From assembly GCA_019637395.1 (NCBI GenBank), contig JAHBVR010000006.1:124001-188000 (forward strand): 64,000 nt of DNA, given 5' to 3'. Positions 8,364 through 16,844 of the stretch are shown in pieces. The notes under the pieces were generated by a model. That model was given only the letters and a program-made list of their open reading frames with translations. It ran no database searches and was not told the origin of the DNA. Each line of letters opens with the position of its first letter. The first letter of the stretch is position 1. This DNA is from Vulcanimicrobiota bacterium (GTDB taxonomy: Bacteria > Vulcanimicrobiota > Xenobia > Xenobiales > JADMJV01). Both the position numbers and the translations under genes were made by a program.

Positions 8364-9376
8364 TCGACCTGAGCGCGGGGCAGGCTTTCCAGCCAGTTCC
8401 AGACTATGCCGCTGCGAAGGAGTTCCTGGCTGGTAGCCAGGGCCTCCTTCCAGTCGGCGGCCAGACCACCCACCAGCAGGACGGCGGCGGCGTTGAGGGC
8501 CACGGCGGGGGTGGCGGGGTGATGCTCGCCGCGCAGGATCAGGCGGCTTAATCCGGCATTATAGTCAGGTGCTCCGCCCCTCAAGGCTTCCAGCGGAACG
8601 GGTGCCAGACCCAATTCGGCGGGGTCGAGCCAACTGGCCTGCACTTCCCCGTTCTCGACCAGGCACACCTGATTGGGGCCGTGCAGCACCAGTTCGTCCA
8701 CGCCGCCGTGACCGCATACCACCAGGGCTCTCTCCACCCCCATTTGAGCCAGTACCCAGGCAATGGGCTGGCACCAGCGTGGCTCCGGCACGCCGATCAC
8801 CTGTAGAGGTGGACGGCACGGATTGGTGAGGGGGCCCAGCAGATTGAAAATGGTGCGGATACCCAGGGAGCGCCGAACTTGCATCACGCGAGCCGTAGCG
8901 GAATGAAAGAAAGGGGCAAAGAGAAAGGCGAACTTGCGCTCCTGCAAGGACTTGCGCACGTCTTCAGGGCTCTCTTGCAGAGGCAGACCCAATTCCTCCA
9001 CCAAGTCAGCACTACCACATTCCGAGGTGACTGAACGATTCCCATGTTTGGCCACACAGAGACCGGCGGCGGCGGCCACAAAAGCGGAAAGCGTCGAAAG
9101 ATTCAGGGTGGCAGAACCGTCTCCGCCCGTGCCACAGGTATCCACACAACGCAGGCCGGTCGTGTCCACCGGCCGGGCCATGGCCTGCAGAGCCTCGGCA
9201 CAGCCCCAAATCTCTTCGCGAGTTTCCCCCTTGACCCGCAGGGCCATCAAGAAGGCGCCGATTTGAGCCTCGCGAGCTGTCTCCTTGGCCAGCTCGCGAG
9301 TGGCCTCACGGGCCTGTTCTCTAGAAAGAGAACACCCCTGACTGAGCAGGTGCAAAGCGGTCTGTAGGGCGCTCAC
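8360..9376 (-). CDS. trpD: Anthranilate phosphoribosyltransferase
   Basis: TrpD transfers the phosphoribosyl group of PRPP to anthranilate in tryptophan synthesis. The 338-residue length is typical. The PRPP/Mg site CGTGGDGSATLNLST is present (about residues 80-94), as are the KHGNRSVTSECGSAD block and the RRSLGIRTIFNLLGPLTNP block. The start is GTG, 2 bases after the stop of the upstream metallopeptidase gene, so the two are probably co-transcribed. No other trp gene is in the window. The last four bases are shared with the convergent aminotransferase gene. Confidence 0.95.
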   Translation of the reverse strand: MSALQTALHLLSQGCSLSREQAREATRELAKETAREAQIGAFLMALRVKGETREEIWGCAEALQAMARPVDTTGLRCVDTCGTGGDGSATLNLSTLSAFVAAAAGLCVAKHGNRSVTSECGSADLVEELGLPLQESPEDVRKSLQERKFAFLFAPFFHSATARVMQVRRSLGIRTIFNLLGPLTNPCRPPLQVIGVPEPRWCQPIAWVLAQMGVERALVVCGHGGVDELVLHGPNQVCLVENGEVQASWLDPAELGLAPVPLEALRGGAPDYNAGLSRLILRGEHHPATPAVALNAAAVLLVGGLAADWKEALATSQELLRSGIVWNWLESLPRAQVD

Positions 9377-9378
9377 GG

Positions 9379-10395
9379 TCAGGCGGCAAAAAGTTGCTTC
9401 AGGTAGTCAAACATCAGAGGGTCTTGTTGCCGCAAAGCCTCGCGGGCTCCTTCTTGGAAAAAAGCTTCCACCGACTCCGCAAAATACTCGGCCGGATTGG
9501 TGGCGGCGTAAGCGGAAACCAGCCCGGTTCGCTCCTGCCGGAAGGAATTCCAGAGCTGCACCGAGAGCGGTAGCCGGCGATGGTTCTTCTGGCTGAAAGT
9601 ATGGTCGTAGGCGTGAGCAAACTCGTGGCGCGCCACCGAACCTTCGGGTCGGCCTAGCAATTCTTCTCCCACCACAAAGAGCCGGCGATCACTGCAGTAG
9701 ATGCCCCGCACTGCCCCCCAGGGTCGACCGTCAAAGGTTCGTTCCGAAGGAGCCACCATCATCATGCCCTGAATGCGGATGTCGGTGAGTGCTTTGCTGC
9801 GCTCCAGGATGATAACGCGGACTCCGAATTGTTTCACCTGCTGAATGATGGCTTTGCCGAAGACCTGCAATTCCAGAGCCAACTGCTCTTTCAGCTCCGG
9901 GCGGGGAGCATAGACCACCATCTTGCGAGCCAGCTCCCCAGCTTCATTGAGCCCGGGGCGGCGCCAGGAAGTCGAAGAGTCGTGGCTGGTCGGACGGGGC
10001 ACATGTTGGGAAAGCGGCAAGGAGGGCGGCATGAAAGGCTTGCCCTTGCGGCGAAAATTTTCATCTCCCTGGCGCTGCCCTTCCTCTACCTGCTTGCGGA
10101 AGTCTTCCAGACCGGTGAGCAGAGAAAGGAAGTCGGAATTGCTCTCGGTGGGGTCTTCCTTCTTGGTTTTGCGCCGGGCCCGCTCCTTGCGCAGGCTACG
10201 CAGCATTTCTTTGGCCTCAGGACTGAGATCGACCAGGTCCTCCGTGAGCAGACGCAGGAAAGCGGCTTCATCCAGGTCATCATCTTCGAGCTGACGGAGC
10301 AGGTTGGGCTTGACACTGCGGGCGATTTCCCGCTGAACGTGGGCAATGTGCTTCGCGTCGTAGCCGCCAAAGGAGTGCGGACCCTTGATATCCAT
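9379..10395 (-). CDS. Putative zinc metallopeptidase, anthrax lethal factor-like
   Basis: This is a 338-residue protein without a signal peptide. The N-terminal 150 residues are charged and probably helical or disordered (RSLRKERARRKTKKEDPT). The C-terminal half contains HEFAHAYDH, a HExxH zinc motif, and about 45 residues later NPAEYFAESVEAFF, whose Glu is a candidate third zinc ligand. This gluzincin pattern is that of the ATLF/Pro-Pro endopeptidase-like superfamily, which includes non-toxin bacterial members. The upstream half of the domain (RGIYCSDRRLFVVGEELLG) fits too. It lies 2 bases upstream of trpD, possibly only by chance. The substrate and location are unknown. Lack of a leader argues for cytoplasmic action or a non-classical export route. 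Confidence 0.72.
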   Translation of the reverse strand: MDIKGPHSFGGYDAKHIAHVQREIARSVKPNLLRQLEDDDLDEAAFLRLLTEDLVDLSPEAKEMLRSLRKERARRKTKKEDPTESNSDFLSLLTGLEDFRKQVEEGQRQGDENFRRKGKPFMPPSLPLSQHVPRPTSHDSSTSWRRPGLNEAGELARKMVVYAPRPELKEQLALELQVFGKAIIQQVKQFGVRVIILERSKALTDIRIQGMMMVAPSERTFDGRPWGAVRGIYCSDRRLFVVGEELLGRPEGSVARHEFAHAYDHTFSQKNHRRLPLSVQLWNSFRQERTGLVSAYAATNPAEYFAESVEAFFQEGAREALRQQDPLMFDYLKQLFAA

Positions 10396-10409
10396 TAAAG
10401 GCTAATGTT

Positions 10410-10436
10410 CTAGGGGAGGCTGCCGCCTCCCCCTAG
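10410..10436. other. GC-rich hairpin in a divergent intergenic region
   Basis: CTAGGGGAGGC at 10410-10420 can pair with GCCTCCCCCTAG at 10425-10436, with one bulged base and a TGCC loop. It lies between the metallopeptidase start (10395) and the small gene at 10541, so it sits in the 5' leader or promoter of the metallopeptidase-trpD operon. It has no U tract on either strand and is unlikely to be a terminator. An operator or leader hairpin is possible. Confidence 0.4.
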
Positions 10437-10540
10437 GACCCCCCGCTTGTTCTAGAGGGGCTGGCGCGACCCTTTCAGGCTTAATTCAGCCACTCAGGGT
10501 AGGCTGTGTCCAAGAGTTAACAAAAGAGACCACCAGAAAC

Positions 10541-10786
10541 ATGGAGAACGATGACGTGAATATTCAGATGCTCGCCCAACAAGCCCTGGACCGGATTTCC
10601 CACCTCGATCCCGACCTTCAATGCAACCTGGGAACCTCGGTTTTGCGTGAGCTTCGCAACCAGAGCGGCGACGCTCAACAGGCGCTGATCGATCGTACCT
10701 TTGAAGTGATGGGCAAGTTCCCCAACTTCGCCCGCGCCCGCGCCGCCGTTCTCATCAAAGCTTTGAAGACCCTCACCGGCGAATAG
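10541..10786 (+). CDS. Small hypothetical protein, 81 aa
   Basis: This is an 81-residue, mostly helical, soluble protein with no recognised domain. The start is ATG 10541, without an obvious Shine-Dalgarno sequence. Composition is balanced (VLRELRNQSGDAQQALIDRTFEVMGKF) and codon usage resembles neighbouring genes, which supports coding. It is transcribed divergently from the metallopeptidase gene and convergently towards argH, whose stop is 6 bases away. Its function is unknown. Confidence 0.6.
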   Translation: MENDDVNIQMLAQQALDRISHLDPDLQCNLGTSVLRELRNQSGDAQQALIDRTFEVMGKFPNFARARAAVLIKALKTLTGE

Positions 10787-10792
10787 CCTCCG

Positions 10793-12130
10793 CTATTGGA
10801 TGGAACGGCGAGCTTTGTCCAGTTGAAGCTGGACCGACTCCGGGCCGGCGGCTCCCGAATGGCGTCGGGCCTCCAGCACTGACTGGGCCGTCAGCGCTTC
10901 GGCCAATGGCTGAACCAGCATTAATTCGTCTTGCTCCAGGCGCCCGGCCACCCATTTGCCGGCCAGTTCGTGAGCCAGACTGAAGGGATGACCCGCCCGC
11001 ACCAGGTGATCGGCCAGATCGGTGGCCAACAGGCCCGGGTCTTCACAAGCCTTGGCCATATTGGCCGTCTCGAAACGCAGTGTAGAGATCACGCCGGTCA
11101 TTACCTGCAAACACTTCTCGGTCATCTCTACCGCCTCGAAAACGGGCGGCTTGTCTTCCTGCAAATCTCGATTGTAAGCCAGCGGTAGTCCCTTGAGGGT
11201 AACCAGCAGGCTCTGCAAATGTCCGATGACGCGGCCGGTGCGACCGCGAATCAACTCGGCCGGGTCGGGATTCTTCTTTTGCGGCATCAAGCTGGAGCCG
11301 GTCGACCAGCCATCATCAAAGGTGGCGAAGCCAAACTCCGGCGCACTCCAGAGAATCAACTCCTCGGACATACGCGAGAGGTGAATCATGCACAAACTGA
11401 CCGCCGACAGCAGTTCCACCGCGAAGTCGCGATCGCTGACCGCGTCCAGCGAGTTATCGAAGGCCCGTGAAAAACCCAGCAGCTCGGCGGTGCGCTCAGG
11501 ACGAATGGCCCAGGAACTACCGGCCAGAGCGCCCGCGCCCAGCGGGCAGCAATCGGCCGCTTCGGCGCACTGCGCAAAGCGCTGATGGTCGCGCTGCAGA
11601 CTCCAGAAGTGAGCCAGCAGGTGATGCGAAAGAGCCACCGGCTGAGCGCGCTGCAAATGAGTGTAGCCCGGTAGATAAGCCCCGGCCTGTTCCTCGGCGC
11701 GCTGCAGCAAGGCGTGCTGGAGCCCGCGCACGGCCTCCTGCAACCTCTGCAGGGCCTGACGCGTCCACAGGCGGAAATCGGTGACCACCAGGTCGTTGCG
11801 ACTGCGGCCCAGGCGAATCAAAGAAGCTTCGTCACCGGCCCGCTCCCGCAACTCGGCTTCAACCCAGGAATGGATATCCTCGTGATCGCCGCTGACCTGA
11901 GTAGCCCCGGAATTCAGGTCCTTGACCAGCTGATCGATGGTGCCCACCAGGCGCTGACTGACCTCGGGGAGCACCGCCCCGCATTCGCCCAGCATCTGCA
12001 GGTGGGCGCGGCACACCTGCAGATCGCAAAAGAGCAGCCGCCGGTCACTTTCCAGCGAGCGGCCAAATTCTTCCATCAAAGGGTGAGTTTTACCGGCGAA
12101 ACGACCGCCCCAAAGCTTGGTTGTCGACAT
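10793..12130 (-). CDS. argH: Argininosuccinate lyase
   Basis: ArgH splits argininosuccinate into arginine and fumarate, the last step of arginine synthesis. The 445-residue length is normal for this fumarase/aspartase superfamily member. The signature GSSLMPQKKNPDPAE, carrying the catalytic Ser loop, is intact, as are GDHEDIHSWVEAEL, GRSRNDLVVTDFRLW and GYTHLQRAQPV, with the catalytic His in the last. The protein starts MSTTKLWGGRF, the standard N-terminus. A GT2 gene ends 6 bases upstream, so the two may share a transcript. No other arginine gene is present. Confidence 0.96.
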   Translation of the reverse strand: MSTTKLWGGRFAGKTHPLMEEFGRSLESDRRLLFCDLQVCRAHLQMLGECGAVLPEVSQRLVGTIDQLVKDLNSGATQVSGDHEDIHSWVEAELRERAGDEASLIRLGRSRNDLVVTDFRLWTRQALQRLQEAVRGLQHALLQRAEEQAGAYLPGYTHLQRAQPVALSHHLLAHFWSLQRDHQRFAQCAEAADCCPLGAGALAGSSWAIRPERTAELLGFSRAFDNSLDAVSDRDFAVELLSAVSLCMIHLSRMSEELILWSAPEFGFATFDDGWSTGSSLMPQKKNPDPAELIRGRTGRVIGHLQSLLVTLKGLPLAYNRDLQEDKPPVFEAVEMTEKCLQVMTGVISTLRFETANMAKACEDPGLLATDLADHLVRAGHPFSLAHELAGKWVAGRLEQDELMLVQPLAEALTAQSVLEARRHSGAAGPESVQLQLDKARRSIQ

Positions 12131-12136
12131 CTTGAT

Positions 12137-12946
12137 TTAACCCGCGATGCGCGCGACGCTTCTGGTGGACTCGGTCTGCTTCAGGAAGGTCGGTTTCTGA
12201 CTACCGTATGGATTGGCGATGGGCCGCTTGAGAATCACCCAGAGGAACCAGAATTTTACGATGTCCTTGATGCTGCGCAACACGTGCCGGATACCGCCGC
12301 CTTTGGCTTTGCCCTTGGTGCGAGGATGAAAAACGACTTCGATCTCCCCGATGCTGTAGCCCAGATAGAAGGCCTTGATAAGCAATTCAGCCGAAACGAA
12401 CGAACTGCGACCTTCCACGCGAATTTGCTTGAAGAGTGCGGTGGGATGAAACTGCACGGTTTGATAGGCGCGCAGCTTGAGCGGAAAGAGCATGCGGATC
12501 AAACCACGATTGCAGACGGTCAGTAACTTCTGGTAGGGGTTGTTGGCCTTCAGGTCACTGCGAAAGCCGCTCAAACAGTCGTATTCTTCCAAATGCGGCA
12601 ATACCCAGACCAGATCTTCGGTATTGAAAAATGCATCCACCGTGTTGTGGAAAAGATAGTCCTTGGTGGCGTTGTAGTAACCAATCTGAATACACGCGCC
12701 GGGTCCGCGGTTGACCTTCTGATCGAAGATACGAATCTGCGGGTAGTTGCGCGCGAAATTGTGGGCCAGCTCCGAGGTGCGATCGGTGGAACCGTCGTTG
12801 ATCAGAATGATTTCCCAATCCTGGCACACGTGAGAGAGATCACGCACCGACTTCTCGAGAAACTCTTCGATGAGTTCTTCTTCGTTAAGCGCGCACACGA
12901 CCATGGTCAAAGAATGAGAAAAATAACGCTGTCCATTGGCTAACAT
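12137..12946 (-). CDS. Family 2 glycosyltransferase
   Basis: This is a GT-A fold glycosyltransferase of 269 residues. It opens with the nucleotide-sugar binding strand (TMVVCALNEEELIEEFL). The DGSTDRTSELA motif follows, and a later block (VDAFFNTEDLVWVLPHLEE) contains acidic residues where a DxD-like metal site would be. The C-terminal region (VEVVFHPRTKGKAKGGG-like, then hydrophobic IVKFWFLWVILKRP) suggests a membrane-proximal helix as in DPM1-like enzymes. The ATG at 12946 was chosen because the longer frame up to 13117 would overlap the divergent GH57 gene. No clear Shine-Dalgarno is seen. It lies just upstream of argH. The sugar and acceptor are unknown. Confidence 0.85.
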   Translation of the reverse strand: MLANGQRYFSHSLTMVVCALNEEELIEEFLEKSVRDLSHVCQDWEIILINDGSTDRTSELAHNFARNYPQIRIFDQKVNRGPGACIQIGYYNATKDYLFHNTVDAFFNTEDLVWVLPHLEEYDCLSGFRSDLKANNPYQKLLTVCNRGLIRMLFPLKLRAYQTVQFHPTALFKQIRVEGRSSFVSAELLIKAFYLGYSIGEIEVVFHPRTKGKAKGGGIRHVLRSIKDIVKFWFLWVILKRPIANPYGSQKPTFLKQTESTRSVARIAG

Positions 12947-13022
12947 AAGGGGGTCTTTTCCCGGGCTGGCAGGGGAGTAAACGTCGGCGGGCAGAAAGCA
13001 GCCTCTGAATCGGAGGACGTCG

Positions 13023-15899
13023 ATGACCCTGGAAAGCGCGCAAAATCTACTCCAAATCGAGGTCGCTTCACCGCAGGTGGTATGCCGCTGGCAGAAGGAT
13101 CTTCGAAAACACCTCAATTTTGCCGACGAAAATCTCGTCCTGAGGATTCTTGATCCCCAGTTGAAGGTGCTTCAAGAATACGAAGTCAACCACCTCAGTT
13201 CGCGGCAAATCCAGCTATCGCCCGGGCGCTATCGAGCCGAGCTGGCTCGTTGCACGCGCCCCCAGATCTGGCTCAACTCGGCCTTGGAACCCACTCCGCA
13301 ACTGGCCTGGCTACAAGACAGCCCCGGCTCTCACGTAGTGCTTTGGGGAGAACTCGATTGGCGCAGCCTGCGCCAGGAAGTCGAGCAATTTCATCAGGTC
13401 CATTGGGAGCGGGATACCCACGTTTGTCTGGCGGTGGAATGGGTGGAGCCGGGAGTGGCCCCCTCCCGGCACTGGATCCCTGTTCCTGAACGCGACCACT
13501 GCACCCTGCGCGGGCGAGTCAATCGGATTGAACTGGCCATTCTGCGCCTGGACAACAATGAAGTCCTCAAAAGTTTGTTTACCGCCAGACGCGATTCAGG
13601 CGACGTCCTGCAGGTGGTGGCCGCCGACCAGTTCGAGGTCGCCGTCAGCCCTAAACCGCTCCTTCTGGAACGAGAAATTCTCGAAACCGATACATTGCAA
13701 CTGCGGGCCCGCTGGTGGCTGGAGGGGAGCGAGAGTCTGTCGCTCAAGCTCGAGAAAGACGGCGAGGAAATTCTGGTTGACCCCAAGCGCAAGGTCAAAG
13801 GCTCGGGGGACTGGCTTTTTACCAACCTCGAGCCCGGCACCTACGTCGCTCACCTGTATAAAGCCCGCACCAAGAAGCCGATCGAGTCCTCGCTCCCGTT
13901 CACCATCGATCCTCCCGGCAATCGCTGTGTGTTAATGCCGGTCAAAGAAGAAATCGCCTACGCCTACTGGCGGGTGGAGACGGCCACCTGGAAAGACCTG
14001 AGCGATAAACACGGAGATCTGCTCGGGCGCGTCCGCTGTTTTCTCAAAGTCTATCAGGAATTCAAAGGGGAGTGGTGGCTCAAACCGGAGTTCTCACCGG
14101 AAATCAACCTCAACACCACCCGCGATTATTACCTGACCTTGCCTCCCGACCGCCTCTATCGCTGCCGGGTGGTGGCCGTGATCGACGGGGAGCAGGAAGA
14201 GCTTCTTACCGAATTCTCCAACGAAATCCAGCTGGGCCGCTTTGTGCCCGGCACCAACCCGCTCACCCACAAGTGGCAGGGACAGCCCATCGACCACCCC
14301 ACCATTCGGCCCTTGCGCAGCCGCAAAGAAACTTCCCAACGCTCTCTGGGCTACCTGCTGCTCCACCTGCATGCTCATTTGCCTTACATCGCCGACCCCG
14401 TGAACTTCCGTTCCGGCGATACCTGGCGTCCGGCCGGCTATCCCCAGGAGTGGTATGCCGAAGCCGTGCGCGAAACCTATTTACCGCTGCTCGACCTGTT
14501 CGAGAGCTTGCACGACGAAGGTGTCGACTTCAAGCTTTCTATGGATATTTCGCCGCCGCTGGTGGCCATGATGAAGAGCCAGCGCCATGCAGCCGACACT
14601 TTGGAATATCTGGAGCGCCTCATCGAGCTGGCCAAGCTCGAGGTGGAACGCACCGCGCGCGAAGAACCCCACTACCACAAGCCGGCGCGCATGCACCTGC
14701 GCCATCTGAGCCGGGCCCGCGAGCTGTTTTTGCGTTACGGCGGCGACCTGGCCGAAGGATTTAAACGCTTTCAGGACCTGGGCTACCTCGAGATTTCCAC
14801 CTGCGTGGGCACTCATCCCATGCTGCCCTTTTGGACCGACGTTCCTTCGGCTATCCGCGGTCACGTGCAGGCGGCCGCTCAGTACCACGAGCAGGTTTTT
14901 GGACGCCCCTCCGTGGGTGTGTGGCTGCCGGAGTGCTCTTACACCCCTGGCATCGAGCGTTACCTGGAGGAAGCCGGCTTCCGCTATTTCTTCACCGAGG
15001 CCATCACGGTGCTGCGCGGCGATTCGCCGGCCGAATTCGGGGTAAATGCGCCGGTCTACGTAAAAGGCTCAAGCCTTTCGGCTTTTCCCCGCGATCCCGA
15101 GACCGGCGAACAGGTGTGGAGCGGCGAGGAGGGCTATCCCGGAGACGCCGACTACCTGGAATTCCACATCCGTGGCGGCCCCTTCAAATACAACCGCATC
15201 ACCTCGCGCACCAGCGACTACAAACAGCCCTACAATCCCGAGTGGGCCGACCGCAAAGCGGCCAGCCACGCCGGCCACTTCGTCTTCTGCCGCAACGCCC
15301 GCTTCGAGTATTTGCGCAAGGTCATGTGGAAAAAGCCGGTGGTCATTGCTCCCTACGACGCCGAATTATTCGGCCACCACTGGTTTGAAGGGCCGCGCTT
15401 CCTCTACTATCTGTTCAAGAAGCTCCACTACGACCAGAACATCAGTGAATTGTGCACCCCCAGCGCCTATCTGGCCGCCAATCCCACCGGCCAGGATCTC
15501 TACCTGTCCACCTCCAGTTGGGGCGAAAAGGGCACCTTCGAAAAATGGATTCGCGGAGACACCGCCTGGATGTACCGCCACATCCACGAGGCCGCCAGGG
15601 CTTATGCGGAGATGGCCGCCCAGGCGCCGGCCGACGAGCTGGCTCGGCGCGCCTTGCAACAAGCGGGACGGCTTTTGACTCTGGCCAGCTCCAGCGACCT
15701 GCCCTTCGTGATCAGCAACGGACATTTCATCGACCGCATGAAAGAACAGTTCTTCGCGGCTTTACGGGACTTCTGGACGCTGCGCCAGGAGCTGCGCTCG
15801 GGGCAAATCGAAGAAGCCCGACTGCGCCGCCTGGAACTGGAAACGGCCTTGTTCCCCGAGCTGGATCCGAGTGGCTTTACGCTTCCTGCATCGGAGTGA
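13023..15899 (+). CDS. GH57 alpha-glucan enzyme with N-terminal DUF4912 region
   Basis: This is a 958-residue multidomain protein. The first 300 residues hold beta-rich carbohydrate-associated modules. About residues 300-400 match DUF4912 (CVLMPVKEEIAYAYWRVE). From about residue 441 a GH57 domain starts (LGYLLLHLHAHLPYI). The candidate nucleophile Glu is in VWLPECSYTPG (about residue 637), and the candidate acid/base Asp in VIAPYDAELFGHHWFEGP (about residue 779). The size and C-terminal helical part resemble GH57 1,4-alpha-glucan branching enzymes, so glycogen branching is the likely role. Amylase activity is an alternative. GGAGG lies 6 bases before the ATG. The last 23 bases overlap the convergent gene. 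It is divergent from the GT2 gene. Confidence 0.88.
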   Translation: MTLESAQNLLQIEVASPQVVCRWQKDLRKHLNFADENLVLRILDPQLKVLQEYEVNHLSSRQIQLSPGRYRAELARCTRPQIWLNSALEPTPQLAWLQDSPGSHVVLWGELDWRSLRQEVEQFHQVHWERDTHVCLAVEWVEPGVAPSRHWIPVPERDHCTLRGRVNRIELAILRLDNNEVLKSLFTARRDSGDVLQVVAADQFEVAVSPKPLLLEREILETDTLQLRARWWLEGSESLSLKLEKDGEEILVDPKRKVKGSGDWLFTNLEPGTYVAHLYKARTKKPIESSLPFTIDPPGNRCVLMPVKEEIAYAYWRVETATWKDLSDKHGDLLGRVRCFLKVYQEFKGEWWLKPEFSPEINLNTTRDYYLTLPPDRLYRCRVVAVIDGEQEELLTEFSNEIQLGRFVPGTNPLTHKWQGQPIDHPTIRPLRSRKETSQRSLGYLLLHLHAHLPYIADPVNFRSGDTWRPAGYPQEWYAEAVRETYLPLLDLFESLHDEGVDFKLSMDISPPLVAMMKSQRHAADTLEYLERLIELAKLEVERTAREEPHYHKPARMHLRHLSRARELFLRYGGDLAEGFKRFQDLGYLEISTCVGTHPMLPFWTDVPSAIRGHVQAAAQYHEQVFGRPSVGVWLPECSYTPGIERYLEEAGFRYFFTEAITVLRGDSPAEFGVNAPVYVKGSSLSAFPRDPETGEQVWSGEEGYPGDADYLEFHIRGGPFKYNRITSRTSDYKQPYNPEWADRKAASHAGHFVFCRNARFEYLRKVMWKKPVVIAPYDAELFGHHWFEGPRFLYYLFKKLHYDQNISELCTPSAYLAANPTGQDLYLSTSSWGEKGTFEKWIRGDTAWMYRHIHEAARAYAEMAAQAPADELARRALQQAGRLLTLASSSDLPFVISNGHFIDRMKEQFFAALRDFWTLRQELRSGQIEEARLRRLELETALFPELDPSGFTLPASE

Positions 15900-16758
15900 G
15901 GTCGCGGTCGATCACATCGCGATAGAGGAGCACCTCAAAATCCCCCCCGGGACGCAAACTGGCTGACTCCAGGGCATGGACCAGCTCGGATTGCAGCTTG
16001 GCTTTATCGAAGAGCCTGTGATTGACGGGCTGAGACAGGTCGCGGAAAGCAAATTTGGCCACTTCACGGAGCACGGCCGAAGGCACGAAGGCGCCGTCCT
16101 GGAGGGGTTCGGGCGGGTCCTCCAACCAGCAGAAGTCACTGTCGGCCAGAGCTGAGGCGGAAAGGCGCTTCCAGCGCACCACCCGATAGACTCTGCCGCT
16201 GTCCAACTCGCGCACCAGCTCGACCGGCGGCACGGCCACGTGATTGCGATTGTAGCGGCGGGCCAACTCGGGCCGCAAGAGCATAAATTCCCACATGGAT
16301 TCGAGAGCCTGATTGTCCATGCGCGGCAAACGATTGCCTTCCGCTTCCAGAGCGTGAACTTCATCACGATTAGCCAGTTGCCACTGGTGCAGCAGCAGTT
16401 CGAAACTCGGCTCACAAGCGTTCATCTCGTTGTCGGGTGAGACGATTTCGACGTTGAGAGAAAACTCACGGGCTAAGGCCACCACCAGCGGGAGGGTCTC
16501 GAGTGCGAAAAACAGCGGCCGGGGCAATTCGATTTCAAAGGACAGACCCACGTAGTCCTGGTCCGGCTCGTAGGTCACGAAATCACAGGCGACTTGTGTA
16601 TCGGGATTGCGATAGCGATAAACAGCGCCACCACTGCGAGGCGAGTTCACTCCCTCAAGCTGATTCAGGTAGCGCCGGATTTCCTCGAGGCGAGGGGTGG
16701 ATTTCCCTGGTCGGGACAGGAAAGCGACTTCAAAAACAAGTTCTTCGGGTGCTGACAT
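15877..16758 (-). CDS. Hypothetical protein, 293 aa
   Basis: I do not recognise a family. The 293-residue soluble protein begins MSAPEELVFEVAFLSRPGKS, and its first 100 residues look like an alpha/beta domain (YVGLSFEIELPRPLFFALE). The C-terminal third contains DFCWLEDPPEPLQDGAFVP and a closing VLLYRDVIDRDLTP. There are no signal or membrane segments. It is encoded tail-to-tail with the GH57 gene, overlapping its last 23 bases, and head-to-head with the thiolase gene. The coding character of both the overlap and the body is good, so I accept it as a gene. Confidence 0.7.
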   Translation of the reverse strand: MSAPEELVFEVAFLSRPGKSTPRLEEIRRYLNQLEGVNSPRSGGAVYRYRNPDTQVACDFVTYEPDQDYVGLSFEIELPRPLFFALETLPLVVALAREFSLNVEIVSPDNEMNACEPSFELLLHQWQLANRDEVHALEAEGNRLPRMDNQALESMWEFMLLRPELARRYNRNHVAVPPVELVRELDSGRVYRVVRWKRLSASALADSDFCWLEDPPEPLQDGAFVPSAVLREVAKFAFRDLSQPVNHRLFDKAKLQSELVHALESASLRPGGDFEVLLYRDVIDRDLTPMQEA

Positions 16759-16786
16759 TCTGGCGGGACGGTTCTCGCTAGGGACC

Positions 16787-16816
16787 GCCCCCCCTTCTCA
16801 GAGTTCCAGGGGGGGC
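16787..16816. other. G/C-run hairpin in the 16759-16844 divergent spacer
   Basis: A G followed by seven C (16787-16794) can pair with seven G followed by C (16809-16816) across a 14-base loop. It sits between the divergent starts of the 293-aa gene and the thiolase gene. In the plus direction it is followed by TTTAG and then the thiolase ribosome site (AAGG, 8 bases before ATG 16845). It may be a leader hairpin. It does not look like a full intrinsic terminator. Confidence 0.35.
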
Positions 16817-16844
16817 TTTAGAGCATCACTGCGAAGGCTGAGCA

